64,000 nt of DNA from CAWDZK01 sp963807005 (GCA_963807005.1 CAWDZK010000004.1:124001-188000); one strand, 5' to 3'; positions 11,513-21,985 are shown, numbered from the stretch's first letter. Numbers and translations are program-made. The notes: generated by a model not told the origin, from the sequence alone.

Positions 11513-12493
11513 GTGCCGGCGACGTCGGACCGGTCTGCGTCCCCGCCTTCTGCCGTGGTGGCGCTCGGGGGCGGGCACGGGCTCGCCAACGCCCTCAAGG
11601 CGCTGCGCCGGGTGACCGACCGGCCCACGGCCGTCGTCACCGTCGCCGACGACGGCGGCTCCAGCGGCCGGCTGCGCCGCGAGCTCGGCGTGCTGCCGCC
11701 CGGCGACCTCCGGATGGCGCTGGCCGCGCTGTGCGGCGACGACGACTGGGGCCGCACCTGGAGCGACGTGGTCCAGCACCGGTTCCGCAGCGAGGGCGAG
11801 CTGCACGAGCACTCGGTGGGCAACCTGCTCATCGTCGCGCTGTGGGAGCTGCTGGACGACTCGGTGGTCGGCCTGGACTGGGTGGCCCGGCTGCTCGGCG
11901 TCGACGGCCGGGTGCTGCCGATGAGCGTCGTGCCGCTGGACATCGAGGCGACGGTGGAGTTCGACTCCGGCCGGGTCGACACGGTCTGCGGGCAGGTCGC
12001 GGTCGCGACCACCGCCGGCCGGGTGCGCAGTGTCACGCTGCTGCCGCCGGCCCCGCCCGCCTGCCCGGAGGCGGTCGCCGCGGTGCGGGCCGCCGACTGG
12101 GTCGTGCTGGGGCCGGGCTCGTGGTTCACCAGCGTGATCCCGCACCTGCTCGTCCCCGAGCTCGCCCAGGCCCTGCAGACGACCTCGGCCCGACGGCTGC
12201 TGGTGCTCAACCTGCAGGCCCAGCCGGGGGAGACCGAGGGGTTCACCCCCGAGAGCCACCTCGAGGTGCTGGCCCGGCACGCGCCCGGCCTCGAGCTGGA
12301 CGCCGTCCTGGCCGACTCGTCCGGGGTGACCGACCCGTCCGTCCTGGAGGCGGCTGCTGCGGCGATGGGCGCGAAGCTCGTCCTCGCCCCGCTCGCCCGG
12401 GACGAGCACCCGGACCAGCACGACCCGGACCGTCTCGCGGCGGCCTTCCGCGACCTCTTCTCCCCTGACCGACGTACGAGTGACAGGATCTGA
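11513..12493 (+). CDS. yvcK: YvcK/CofD-like gluconeogenesis factor
   Basis: A 326-aa member of the YvcK family, UDP-sugar-binding proteins required for growth on gluconeogenic carbon and for cell-shape control in Bacillus and mycobacteria. Motifs: ALGGGHGLANALKALR at the N terminus, VADDGGSSGRLRRELG, and LGPGSWFTSVIPHLLV. The fold is shared with CofD, but the gene neighbourhood (rapZ before, whiA after) points to YvcK and not coenzyme F420 synthesis. GTG 11513 lies directly after the rapZ stop. Confidence 0.93.
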   Translation: MPATSDRSASPPSAVVALGGGHGLANALKALRRVTDRPTAVVTVADDGGSSGRLRRELGVLPPGDLRMALAALCGDDDWGRTWSDVVQHRFRSEGELHEHSVGNLLIVALWELLDDSVVGLDWVARLLGVDGRVLPMSVVPLDIEATVEFDSGRVDTVCGQVAVATTAGRVRSVTLLPPAPPACPEAVAAVRAADWVVLGPGSWFTSVIPHLLVPELAQALQTTSARRLLVLNLQAQPGETEGFTPESHLEVLARHAPGLELDAVLADSSGVTDPSVLEAAAAAMGAKLVLAPLARDEHPDQHDPDRLAAAFRDLFSPDRRTSDRI

Positions 12494-12497
12494 GCCC

Positions 12498-13478
12498 ATG
12501 GCCATGACCGCCGCCGTCAAGGACGAGCTCGCCCACCTGACGATCACCAAGCCGTGCTGCCGCAAGGCGGAGGTGTCGTCGATGCTGCGCTTCGCCGGTG
12601 GCCTGCACATCGTCAGCGGCCGGATCGTCGTCGAGGCGGAGGTCGACGCCGGCGCCACCGCCCGCCGGCTGCGCAAGGACATCGCCGAGGTGTACGGCCA
12701 CGCCTCCGACATGGCGGTGGTCGCTCCCGGCGGCCTGCGCAAGGGCAGCCGCTACCTGGTGCGGGTCGCCAAGGACGGCGAGGCCCTGGCCCGGCAGACC
12801 GGCCTGCTCGACGGACGTGGCCGCCCGGTGCGCGGGCTGCCGCCGCAGGTCGTCTCCGGCTCGGTGTGCGACGCCGAGGCGGCCTGGCGCGGCGCCTTCC
12901 TGGCGCACGGCTCGCTGACCGAGCCGGGCCGGTCGTCCGCCCTGGAGATCACCTGCCCGGGGCCGGAGGCCGCCCTCGCGCTGGTCGGTGCCGCGCGCCG
13001 GCTCGGCATCAGCTCCAAGGCCCGCGAGGTGCGCGGGGTCGACCGGGTCGTGGTCCGCGACGGCGACGCGATCGGCGCGCTGCTCACCCGGCTCGGCGCC
13101 CACGACAGCCGGCTCGCCTGGGAGGAGCGGCGGATGCGCCGCGAGGTGCGGGCGACCGCCAACCGGCTGGCGAACTTCGACGACGCGAACATGCGCCGCT
13201 CGGCCCGGGCCGCCGTGGCCGCCGGCGCCCGGGTGCAGCGGGCGCTGGAGATCCTCGGCGAGGAGATCCCCGACCACCTGCGGGTGGCCGGCGAGCTGAG
13301 GCTGGCCCACAAGCAGGCCAGCCTCGAGGAGCTCGGCGGGCTGGCCGACCCGCCGATGACCAAGGACGCCGTGGCCGGCCGGATCCGGCGGCTGCTGGCG
13401 ATGGCCGACAAGAAGGCCGCCGACGACGGCGTCCCCGGCACCGAGGCCAACCTCACCCCCGACATGCTCGACGCCTGA
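12498..13478 (+). CDS. whiA: Sporulation/cell-division regulator WhiA
   Basis: A 326-aa transcription factor whose family combines a LAGLIDADG-like N-terminal domain with a C-terminal helix-turn-helix. The N terminus MAMTAAVKDELAHL and CCRKAEVSSMLRFAGGLH match the family; the C-terminal HTH contains ASLEELGGLADPPMTKDAVAGRIRR. In Streptomyces WhiA partners WhiB at sporulation promoters. ATG 12498 is chosen because MAMTAAVKDEL is the conserved start; a GTG at 12480 would only add MTGSEP. It is the last gene of the uvrC operon, with a palindromic repeat beginning 21 bases after its stop. Confidence 0.96.
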   Translation: MAMTAAVKDELAHLTITKPCCRKAEVSSMLRFAGGLHIVSGRIVVEAEVDAGATARRLRKDIAEVYGHASDMAVVAPGGLRKGSRYLVRVAKDGEALARQTGLLDGRGRPVRGLPPQVVSGSVCDAEAAWRGAFLAHGSLTEPGRSSALEITCPGPEAALALVGAARRLGISSKAREVRGVDRVVVRDGDAIGALLTRLGAHDSRLAWEERRMRREVRATANRLANFDDANMRRSARAAVAAGARVQRALEILGEEIPDHLRVAGELRLAHKQASLEELGGLADPPMTKDAVAGRIRRLLAMADKKAADDGVPGTEANLTPDMLDA

Positions 13479-13498
13479 CCCCCCAGCCGCCGCGCGGC

Positions 13499-13590
13499 CC
13501 GAGTTGATCACGTTAACGTGATCAACTCGGACTCCCCGAGGCCTGCAGGCCGCGGTAAGTCCGGGTTCGCCGCGGTCAGTACGGCCGAGG
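13499..13590 (+). repeat. Palindrome-plus-hairpin repeat, copy A
   Basis: A 32-bp perfect palindrome at 13499-13530 has half-site CCGAGTTGATCACGTT followed by its exact reverse complement. About 60 bases follow that match copy B at 37231-37290 in roughly 47 positions, including GCCTGCAGGC, a CGCCGCGG block and AGTACGGCCGA. The second part can pair (GGACT...AGTCC around the CCTGCAGG core). It lies in the 285-base gap between whiA and gap. The rest of that gap holds a TAGGGT -10-like hexamer (13719-13724) and GAGGAG ahead of gap. Confidence 0.9.
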
Positions 13591-13763
13591 ACGGCACCAG
13601 CGGGCACCCGCAGCGCCGCGGACGGGCGGTCGCGGTCGCCGAGCCGGTGGGTACGCCGGTGGGTACGCCGGGTGCCCACCTGCCGGAACGCCCGGCCGGG
13701 CCTCCCGGCGGCGTTGGGTAGGGTCGACGGGCACGGAGGCTGGGACAACTCGAGGAGACTGGC

Positions 13764-14768
<1,005 letters not shown>

Positions 14769-14778
14769 GCCCCGCCAC

Positions 14779-15993
14779 GTGAAGACGGTCGACGACCTCG
14801 GGGACCTCGCCGGCAAGCGGGTGCTGGTCCGCTCGGACCTCAACGTGCCGCTCGACGGCACGACCATCACCGACGACGGCCGGATCCGCGCGAGCGCGCC
14901 GACCATCGCCGACCTCGCCGACCGCGGCGCCCGGGTCGTGGTCTGCGCGCACCTGGGCCGGCCGAAGGGCAAGCCGGTCGAGCAGTACAGCCTCGCGCCG
15001 GTGGCCGAGCGGCTCGCCGAGGTGCTCGGCCGGCCGGTCGCCTTCGCCACCGACACCGTCGGCGACTCGGCCCGGCAGACGGTCGAGAAGCTCGCGGACG
15101 GCGACGTCGCCCTGCTCGAGAACCTCCGCTTCAACGCGGGGGAGGAGAGCAAGGACGCCGGCGAGCGGGCCGCCTTCGCCGACCAGCTGGCCGCGCTGGC
15201 CGACGTCTACGTCGGCGACGGGTTCGGCGCCGTGCACCGCAAGCACGCCAGCGTGTACGACGTGCCGCAGCGGCTGCCGCACGCCGCCGGCGAGCTGGTC
15301 GAGGTCGAGACGCAGGTGCTGCACCGGCTGACCGGCGACCCCGAGCGGCCCTACGTCGTGGTGCTCGGCGGGTCGAAGGTCTCCGACAAGCTCGGCGTGA
15401 TCGACAACCTGCTCGACTCGGTCGACCGGCTGCTCATCGGCGGCGGCATGGTCTTCACCTTCCTCAAGGCGCAGGGCCACGAGGTCGGCAAGAGCCTGCT
15501 CGAGGAGGACCAGCTCGACACCGTCCGCGGCTACCTCGAGCGGGCCGAGGCCAAGGGCGTCGAGATCGTCCTGCCGGTCGACGTCGTCGCGGCCACCGAG
15601 TTCTCGGCCGACGCCGAGCACGACGTCGTCGCCGCCGACGCGATCCCGGCCGACCGGCTCGGCCTCGACATCGGCCCCGAGAGCGGGAGGCTGTTCGCCG
15701 CGAAGATCGCCGACGCGCGCACCGCGTTCTGGAACGGCCCGATGGGCGTGTTCGAGATGGCGCCGTACGCCGAGGGCACCCGCGCCGTCGCGCAGGCGCT
15801 GACCGAGGTCACCCAGGCCGGCGGGCTCACCGTCGTCGGCGGCGGCGACTCGGCCGCTGCCGTCCGCGCCCTGGGCTTCGACGAGGGCGGGTTCGGCCAC
15901 ATCTCGACCGGGGGTGGCGCCAGCCTCGAGCTGCTCGAGGGCAAGGAGCTGCCCGGCCTGACCGCCCTCGAGGACACCCCACCGGAGGACTGA
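14779..15993 (+). CDS. pgk: Phosphoglycerate kinase
   Basis: A 404-aa enzyme transferring phosphate from 1,3-bisphosphoglycerate to ADP. Family motifs: KRVLVRSDLNVPL at the N terminus, VVVCAHLGRPKG, LLENLRFNAGEE, VVVLGGSKVSDKLGVIDNLL, and the nucleotide-binding FWNGPMGVFE plus VVGGGDSAAAV near the C terminus. The GTG start is 10 bases after the gap stop, in the same operon as tpiA. Confidence 0.97.
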   Translation: MKTVDDLGDLAGKRVLVRSDLNVPLDGTTITDDGRIRASAPTIADLADRGARVVVCAHLGRPKGKPVEQYSLAPVAERLAEVLGRPVAFATDTVGDSARQTVEKLADGDVALLENLRFNAGEESKDAGERAAFADQLAALADVYVGDGFGAVHRKHASVYDVPQRLPHAAGELVEVETQVLHRLTGDPERPYVVVLGGSKVSDKLGVIDNLLDSVDRLLIGGGMVFTFLKAQGHEVGKSLLEEDQLDTVRGYLERAEAKGVEIVLPVDVVAATEFSADAEHDVVAADAIPADRLGLDIGPESGRLFAAKIADARTAFWNGPMGVFEMAPYAEGTRAVAQALTEVTQAGGLTVVGGGDSAAAVRALGFDEGGFGHISTGGGASLELLEGKELPGLTALEDTPPED

Positions 15994-15999
15994 GCACAC

Positions 16000-16809
16000 A
16001 TGGCACGCACCCCGCTGATGGCGGGCAACTGGAAGATGAACCTCAACCACCTCGAGGCGCTCGCGCTGGTGCAGAAGCTCGCCTTCTCGCTCACCGACGA
16101 CGACTTCGACGCGGTCGAGGTGGCGGTGCTGCCGCCGTTCACCGACATCCGCTCGGTGCAGACGCTGGTCGACGGCGACAAGTACCGCATCGTCTTCGGC
16201 GCCCAGGACTGCTCGCCGCACCCCTCCGGCGCGCACACCGGCGAGATCGCCGCGTCCATGCTGGCCAAGCTCGGCTGCTCGTACGTCGTCATCGGGCACA
16301 GCGAGCGGCGGGCCGACCACCACGAGGACGACGCGCTGGTCAACGCCAAGGTGAAGGCCGCGTTCGCCGAGAAGGTCGTGCCGATCCTCTGCGTGGGCGA
16401 GCCGCTGGAGGTACGCCAGGAGGGCCGGCACGTCGAGCACACGCTGGCCCAGCTCGACGGCGCGCTCCAGGGAGTAGGTGCCGACCTGGCCAAGCAGGTC
16501 GTGATCGCCTACGAGCCGGTGTGGGCGATCGGCACCGGCGAGGTCGCCACCCCGGAGGACGCCCAGGAGGTCTGTGCAGCGATCCGGACCCGGCTCGCCG
16601 AGCTGTACTCCGGTGACCTGGCCGACGGCGTACGGGTGCTCTACGGCGGGTCGGTGAAGGCCGGGAACGTCGCCGCGATCATGGCCCAGACCGACGTCGA
16701 CGGCGCCCTGGTGGGCGGCGCGAGCATCGACCCGGACGAGTTCGTCGGCATCGTGCGGTTCCGCAAGGCGGCCGAGCAGGCCGAGCAGGCCCAGCCCGCA
16801 CACGGGTAG
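16000..16809 (+). CDS. tpiA: Triosephosphate isomerase
   Basis: A 269-aa TIM-barrel enzyme interconverting dihydroxyacetone phosphate and glyceraldehyde-3-phosphate. The N terminus has MAGNWKMNLN (substrate-binding Asn and Lys), catalytic His in VVIGHSERR, catalytic Glu in AYEPVWAIGTG, and phosphate-gripping YGGSVKAGN and GGASIDPDEF. It starts six bases after pgk. A TAGGCT hexamer just past its stop (16814-16819) may start a separate secG transcript. Confidence 0.97.
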   Translation: MARTPLMAGNWKMNLNHLEALALVQKLAFSLTDDDFDAVEVAVLPPFTDIRSVQTLVDGDKYRIVFGAQDCSPHPSGAHTGEIAASMLAKLGCSYVVIGHSERRADHHEDDALVNAKVKAAFAEKVVPILCVGEPLEVRQEGRHVEHTLAQLDGALQGVGADLAKQVVIAYEPVWAIGTGEVATPEDAQEVCAAIRTRLAELYSGDLADGVRVLYGGSVKAGNVAAIMAQTDVDGALVGGASIDPDEFVGIVRFRKAAEQAEQAQPAHG

Positions 16810-16908
16810 CCGGTAGGCTGTCCTCTCGGCCGGGCCACCACGCCGCCCGCACCGGATCAGCACGCCGCACCACCACGTACCCACGCCGTAGCTCTGGAGT
16901 CGACCACC

Positions 16909-17139
16909 GTGCAGCTCGTCCTGCAGATCGTCCTCATGATCACCAGCCTGTTGCTGATCCTGCTCGTGCTCCTGCACAAGGGAAAGGGCGGCGGCCTGTC
17001 CGACCTGTTCGGCGGCGGCGTCTCGTCCTCTCTCGGCGGGTCCTCGGTGGTCGAGCGCAACCTGGACCGGCTCACCATCGGCCTCGGCATCGTCTGGGTC
17101 GCCGCGATCGTGGCGCTCGGGCTGCTGCTCAAGGGCTGA
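16909..17139 (+). CDS. secG: Preprotein translocase subunit SecG
   Basis: A 76-aa membrane subunit of the SecYEG channel. Two hydrophobic helices (LQIVLMITSLLLILLVLLH near the N terminus and LTIGLGIVWVAAIVALGLLL at the C terminus) flank a loop rich in Gly and Ser (KGKGGGLSDLFGGG). Length and tpiA-secG adjacency fit the actinobacterial family. The start is GTG 16909; an upstream TAGGCT hexamer implies about 80 bases of leader. Confidence 0.93.
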   Translation: MQLVLQIVLMITSLLLILLVLLHKGKGGGLSDLFGGGVSSSLGGSSVVERNLDRLTIGLGIVWVAAIVALGLLLKG

Positions 17140-17239
17140 ATTCCCGAACACCTCTCGACCGCAGCCCGACGACCTAGACTGAGACCGCCGGGGACCACCC
17201 AGGACGCCGAGCGCGACCTGACGACGCTGGGAGCAGCAC

Positions 17240-17578
17240 GTGGCAAGTGGTAACGCGATCCGGGGCAGCCGGGTCGGAGCCGGGCCGATGGGCGAGGCGG
17301 AGCGCGGCGACGCCGCCCCCCGCTTCCGCATCTCCTACTGGTGCGCCAACGGTCACGAGACGCGGCCCAGCTTCGCCGAGGACACCGCGGTGCAGGCGCC
17401 GGAGACGTGGGACTGCCCGCGCTGCGGCTTCCCGGCCGGCCAGGACGAGGCGAACCCGCCCACCCCGCCGCGCACCGAGCCGTACAAGACGCACCTGGCC
17501 TACGTGAAGGAGCGGCGCAGCGACGCCGACGGCGCGGCCATCCTGGAAGAGGCGCTCAGCAAGCTCCGCGGCAAGTAG
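17240..17578 (+). CDS. rbpA: RNA polymerase-binding protein RbpA
   Basis: A 112-aa actinobacteria-specific transcription factor that binds RNA polymerase and the principal sigma factor and stabilises the open complex. Motifs: basic N-terminal RGSRVGAG, zinc-binding CANGHE and CPRCGFPAG in the core, then TPPRTEPYKTHLAYVKERRS, the sigma-interacting segment. GTG 17240. A TAGACT -10-like hexamer at 17175-17180 predicts a leader of about 52 bases. Its presence supports the actinobacterial assignment. Confidence 0.95.
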   Translation: MASGNAIRGSRVGAGPMGEAERGDAAPRFRISYWCANGHETRPSFAEDTAVQAPETWDCPRCGFPAGQDEANPPTPPRTEPYKTHLAYVKERRSDADGAAILEEALSKLRGK

Positions 17579-17679
17579 GACGCCGCTCGGCGGTCCGAGG
17601 CCGGCCACCGGGTCGACCCCTGGTCCGGCGTCGGGAACGGTCGGCGGCCCGGCCGCGACTCCCCAGTAGCCTGCCCAGC

Positions 17680-19974
17680 GTGACGCCCGCCCACGAGCCC
17701 GCCGAGGTCCGGCGGCGCGTGCACGTCTCCGGAATCGTGCAGGGAGTGGGCTTCCGCCCGTTCGTCTGGCGCGAGGCCACCGCGCGCGGCCTGACCGGCT
17801 GGGTCGGCAACGACCCGCAGGGCGTCGTCCTGGAGGCGGAGGGCGACCCGGCCGCCGTCGATGCGCTGCTGGACGCGCTGACCCGGCCGCCGCCGCTGGC
17901 CCGGGTCGACGAGGTCCGGGCCGAGCCGCTGCCGGTCAGCGGCGGCACCGGCTTCGAGGTGCGCCTCAGCGACACCGCCGGCCCCCGGCGGGCGCTGGTG
18001 TCGCCGGACACCGCGACCTGCGCCGACTGCACCCGCGAGCTGCACGACCCGGCCGACCGGCGCTACCGCCACCCTTTCGTCAACTGCACCTCGTGCGGCC
18101 CCCGCTACACCATCGTCACCTCGGTGCCGTACGACCGGTCCCGCACCACGATGGCCTCGTTCCCTCTCTGCGACGCCTGCCGGGCCGAGTACGACGACCC
18201 CGGCAACCGCCGCTTCCACGCCGAGCCGGTCTGCTGCCCGGCCTGCGGCCCCACCCTGCGGCTGCGCCTGTCCGACGGCGCCGACGTCGAGGGCGAGCCG
18301 ATCCCGGCCTGCGCACGGCTGCTGCACGACGGGCTGGTCGTGGCGGTCAAGGGTCTGGGGGGCTACCACCTGGCCGCCGACGCCCGGCAGCAGAGCGCCG
18401 TCGAGGCGCTGCGGCGGCGCAAGCACCGTGAGGACCGTCCGTTCGCGCTGATGGTCCCCGACGTCGACGCCGCCCGGGCGCTGTGCCACCTGGACGACCA
18501 GGAGCGGGACCTGCTGACCAGCGCGGCCCGCCCGATCGTCCTGCTGCGCCGCCGCGCCGACGCCGAGGTCGCGGCAGCGGTCGCCCCCGGCTCGCCGGAC
18601 CTCGGGCTGATGCTGCCGTACACACCGGTGCACGCGCTGCTGCTGCAGGCCTTCGGCGGCCCGCTGGTCCTCACCAGCGGCAACGCCTCCGACGAGCCGA
18701 TCGCCTTCGACGACTCCGACGCCGCCGACCGGCTGGGCGGCATCGCCGACGCGTTCCTCGTGCACGACCGGGCGATCCGCACCCGGGTCGACGACTCCGT
18801 GCTCCGGGTGGTCGCCGGACGACCGCTCCCGGTGCGGCGCTCGCGCGGCTACGTCCCCGGCCCCGTCGCCCTGCCGCAGCCGAGCCCGCAGCCGGTGCTG
18901 GCCTGCGGCTCGGCGTTGAAGAACACCTTCTGCCTGACCCGCGACGGGCACGCGTTCGTCTCCCACCACGTCGGCGACCTGGACGACTACGCCACCCTGC
19001 AGTCCTACCTGGACGGCATCAGCCACCTCACCGGTCTGCTCGACGTCGACCCGACCGTGGTCGCGCACGACCTGCACCCGGACTACCCGTCGACCCGGTA
19101 CGCCGTCGGGCTCACCGGCGTGGAGCTGGTCGGCGTCCAGCACCACCACGCGCACATCGCGTCCTGCCTGGCCGACAACGGCATGGCCGGGCCGGTCATC
19201 GGGGTGGCCTTCGACGGGGTCGGGCTCGGCACCGACGGGACCGCCTGGGGCGGGGAGTTCCTGGTCGCGGACCTGGCCGGCTTCGAGCGGGTCGCGCACC
19301 TGGACCAGGTGCCGATGCCCGGCGGCGACGTCGCGGTCCGCCAGCCGTGGCGGATGGCCGCCGCGCACCTCTGGGCGGCCTACGACGGGGCGTACCCGCC
19401 CGGCCTGGCCGTCGCTGAGCGGCAGGGCCGCCGGTGGGACGAGGTGCTCTCGGTGGCCCGCGCGGGGGTGAACTCGCCGCCGACGTCCAGCGCCGGCCGG
19501 CTGTTCGACGCGGTGTCGTCGCTGCTCGGCGTACGCGACACGGTGACCTACGAGGGACAGGCGGCGATCGAGCTCGAGCACACCGTCGACCCGGGGGAGA
19601 CCGGCAGCTATACCGTGCCCGTCACGACCGACCCGGTGGCGCGGGTCGTGGTCGGTGAGCTGGTCCGCGCGGTGACCGAGGACCTGCTGCGGGGAGTCGC
19701 GGTCCCGGTCGTCGCCGCCCGCTTCCACAACGCGCTCGCGGACGTCGTGCTCGAGGTCAGCCGCCGGCTGCGCCACCGCGACGGCCTGTCGACGGTCGCG
19801 CTGTCCGGAGGGGTGTTCCAGAACGCGCTGCTGGTGACCCGGTGCCTGCAGCGGCTGGAGGGCGACGGGTTCACGGTGCTGACCCATCGGAAGGTCCCGC
19901 CCAACGACGGTGGGCTCAGCCTCGGCCAGGCCGCGGTCGCGGTGGCCCGGCTGCGGGCCGCTGCGGGCCGCTGA
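17680..19974 (+). CDS. hypF: Carbamoyltransferase HypF (hydrogenase CN-ligand synthesis)
   Basis: A 764-aa maturation enzyme that converts carbamoyl phosphate to a carbamoyl-AMP intermediate and transfers the group to HypE's C-terminal Cys. Domains in order: acylphosphatase (VSGIVQGVGFRPFVWREA), two CxxC zinc-finger pairs (CADCTREL...CTSCGP and CDACRAEY...CPACGP), YrdC-like domain, and Kae1-like domain with HHHAHIASCLADNG. GTG 17680 is chosen over upstream starts because the acylphosphatase begins about 15 residues later and a TAGCCT hexamer (17667-17672) lies seven bases before it. It is on the strand opposite the remaining hyp genes, separated from them by an acetyltransferase and a MraY gene. 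The 245 bases after it hold nothing I recognise. Confidence 0.96.
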   Translation: MTPAHEPAEVRRRVHVSGIVQGVGFRPFVWREATARGLTGWVGNDPQGVVLEAEGDPAAVDALLDALTRPPPLARVDEVRAEPLPVSGGTGFEVRLSDTAGPRRALVSPDTATCADCTRELHDPADRRYRHPFVNCTSCGPRYTIVTSVPYDRSRTTMASFPLCDACRAEYDDPGNRRFHAEPVCCPACGPTLRLRLSDGADVEGEPIPACARLLHDGLVVAVKGLGGYHLAADARQQSAVEALRRRKHREDRPFALMVPDVDAARALCHLDDQERDLLTSAARPIVLLRRRADAEVAAAVAPGSPDLGLMLPYTPVHALLLQAFGGPLVLTSGNASDEPIAFDDSDAADRLGGIADAFLVHDRAIRTRVDDSVLRVVAGRPLPVRRSRGYVPGPVALPQPSPQPVLACGSALKNTFCLTRDGHAFVSHHVGDLDDYATLQSYLDGISHLTGLLDVDPTVVAHDLHPDYPSTRYAVGLTGVELVGVQHHHAHIASCLADNGMAGPVIGVAFDGVGLGTDGTAWGGEFLVADLAGFERVAHLDQVPMPGGDVAVRQPWRMAAAHLWAAYDGAYPPGLAVAERQGRRWDEVLSVARAGVNSPPTSSAGRLFDAVSSLLGVRDTVTYEGQAAIELEHTVDPGETGSYTVPVTTDPVARVVVGELVRAVTEDLLRGVAVPVVAARFHNALADVVLEVSRRLRHRDGLSTVALSGGVFQNALLVTRCLQRLEGDGFTVLTHRKVPPNDGGLSLGQAAVAVARLRAAAGR

Positions 19975-20219
19975 GGCGGCGCCGGGCTTGGGTGAGGGTG
20001 AGACGGCCGGCACGCGACGTCGGTCTGGCCGGCGGGTAGCGGCACCTCTGTTCTTGTGTCCACGGGCGATCGGCACCGATCCGGGGGGACACGTAAGACG
20101 GCGCAATTGCCTGCAGCGCACTGGTGAAGTACCGGTGCCGGCGTTGCGCCGTCGTCGGTGTCCAGGCTCCAGCGGCCAGCAGGGTCGAGGGAGGGCCTCG
20201 CCTGGTTCGATGCAAGCGG

Positions 20220-20657
20220 CTAGGCCAGCCGGTAGACGATCTCCTCGACATCGGTCGTCTCGCGTGCGACCTCGACGAAGCCGCATCGCTCGAGGACCTT
20301 CGCCGACCCGACGTTCGTGACCGCGACGTGGGCCAACAAGGGCCGCTCGGTGACTTCGTCGAGCAGGGCGGCAAGCGCCGCGGTGGCGATGCCTCTCGCC
20401 CACGCCGCGCGGTCGTACCAGTAGCCCACCTCGCGTTGCTCGTCGCCGAAGCAGCCGATCCAGCCGACGACCTCGCCGTCCACGACGACCGTGCGACGGA
20501 TCAGGGTCGGGTCGGAACGGATCTTCGCGTCGTGCGCCACGAAGGCGTCCCAGTCGCGCGCCGCGAACACGGCCATCTCGTTGGCGAGCGGGTCGCGCTG
20601 GTGCTCGAACAGGATCGGGAGGTCGTCGAGCGTCGTCTCGCGGAGAACCAGGTCCAT
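20220..20657 (-). CDS. GNAT-family N-acetyltransferase
   Basis: A 145-aa acetyltransferase. It opens MDLVLRETTLDDLPILFEHQ, has the acetyl-CoA-binding region YDRAAWARGIATAALAALL, and ends VGSAKVLERCGFVEVARE, typical of RimJ/L-like GNATs. The substrate cannot be inferred. A TAGGCT hexamer (minus strand, 20669-20664) lies six bases before ATG 20657, suggesting leaderless transcription. With the adjacent mraY paralogue it separates hypF from the hydrogenase operon. Confidence 0.88.
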   Translation of the reverse strand: MDLVLRETTLDDLPILFEHQRDPLANEMAVFAARDWDAFVAHDAKIRSDPTLIRRTVVVDGEVVGWIGCFGDEQREVGYWYDRAAWARGIATAALAALLDEVTERPLLAHVAVTNVGSAKVLERCGFVEVARETTDVEEIVYRLA

Positions 20658-20717
20658 GCGGCGAGCCTAGGACCGCACACCGACGCGGGCGAGCGGAGCG
20701 GAGTGCACGCGCTGTCG

Positions 20718-21761
20718 TCAGCTGGGGAGGTGTCTCAGCGCATCGCTGTAGACCAGCAGGACGGCGAAGCCGGCCGCGATCGCGTTCACGATCCAGAACC
20801 GGACGACGATGGTCGACTCGCTCCAGCCGACCAGCTCGAAGTGGTGGTGGATCGGCGCCATGCGGAACAGGCGCCGCGGTGTGCCCCGGCGGCGGGTCCA
20901 CTTGAACCAGACCCGTTGCAGGAAGCTCGAGGCGCCGACCCCGACATACAGGAACCCGATGACGGGCACGAGCAGGGTGAGGCCGAGACCGGAGCAGACC
21001 ACGACCAGGCCCGCCCCCAGGGCCAGTGATCCGGTGTCCCCCATGAAGATGGTCTTCGGTTTGATGTTCCACCACAGCAGGCCGCCCATCGACCCTGCCA
21101 GGCAGGCAGCCACCAAGGTGAGTTCCAGTGCGTGCGGCACCTGGTAGATGCTGTGGTGACGGAAGACCCAGAAGCCGATGCCGGTGAGCACGAGGAAGGT
21201 CACGACCGCGGCGCCGGAGAGCAGCCCCTCGATGCCGTCGGTGAAGTTCACTGCGTTCGTGCTTCCCCAGAAGATCGCCATCAGCACGAGGACGTACAGC
21301 CAGTTGGGAAGGCTCAGGGCGGTGTGCTCGCAGTTCGTGAACGCGAGCTGCCGGCAGCTCCCGGGCGAGGTGACCACGGCCAGCGCGTACCCCAGGCTCA
21401 CGAGGGTCTGCAGGACCGTCTTCTGCAGCTCCCGCAGGCCCAGGTTCCGCTCCCGGAACACCTTCATCCCGTCGTCGAGCAGGCCGACGGCGCCCATGGC
21501 CACGACGGCCAGCACCGCGGCGACGCCGACTCGGCTCGGGGGGTGACCCGAGACGGCCAGCGCGACGGGGAAGACGGTGACGAGCGACAACGGGGCCACG
21601 GCCCCTCCCATGGTCGGGGTGCCGGCCTTCTGGGTGTGGTGGTGCATCTCGTCGTGGATGGGCTGGCCGACACCGCTCCGGCGCAGCAGCCTGATCAGGA
21701 ACGGGGTCAGCACCAACGTGAGGGCGAACGACATCCCGCCGGCGACGAGCAGAGCGACCAC
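20718..21761 (-). CDS. mraY: MraY-family phospho-MurNAc-pentapeptide transferase paralogue
   Basis: About 347 aa with roughly ten hydrophobic segments. Family motifs: the KAGTPTMGG loop, Asp pair in GLLDDGMK, NAVNFTDGIEGLLSG (canonical DGLDGL varies here), IFMGDTGSLALG and the substrate-site APIHHHFELVGWSES. MraY transfers phospho-MurNAc-pentapeptide to undecaprenyl phosphate to make lipid I. GTG 21761 (VVALLVAGG) is chosen because the first helix begins there; the long upstream extension is not MraY-like. No murein genes surround it, so it is probably a second copy, perhaps a variant-tolerant one; codon choice looks less strictly G/C-ended than in neighbours. Confidence 0.85.
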   Translation of the reverse strand: MVALLVAGGMSFALTLVLTPFLIRLLRRSGVGQPIHDEMHHHTQKAGTPTMGGAVAPLSLVTVFPVALAVSGHPPSRVGVAAVLAVVAMGAVGLLDDGMKVFRERNLGLRELQKTVLQTLVSLGYALAVVTSPGSCRQLAFTNCEHTALSLPNWLYVLVLMAIFWGSTNAVNFTDGIEGLLSGAAVVTFLVLTGIGFWVFRHHSIYQVPHALELTLVAACLAGSMGGLLWWNIKPKTIFMGDTGSLALGAGLVVVCSGLGLTLLVPVIGFLYVGVGASSFLQRVWFKWTRRRGTPRRLFRMAPIHHHFELVGWSESTIVVRFWIVNAIAAGFAVLLVYSDALRHLPS

Positions 21762-21985
21762 CGAGCGACGATAGATGATCGGAGTCGGACCGCAGCCGAC
21801 GACACTCCTGCGTGGCGCCGTGGGCACGCATTCTTGTCCAGCGTCACCCACCTGGCGCCGGCAGACGTCCGGCCGTCCGAGGGGCGTTTGCCTGGCTGCG
21901 TGGCCGAAGCCCGCTCCGTGGTGGCCGCCGAAGCACGTCTTGCAAGGTATCGCCGGAGCTGACTGGCCGGGGTTGCTGGCTCGCA

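Noticed and set aside
13479..13763. Small gene in the whiA-gap gap
   Set aside because: A 67-codon open frame covers repeat A and lacks a ribosome-binding site and protein-like composition; the repeat explains the conservation.
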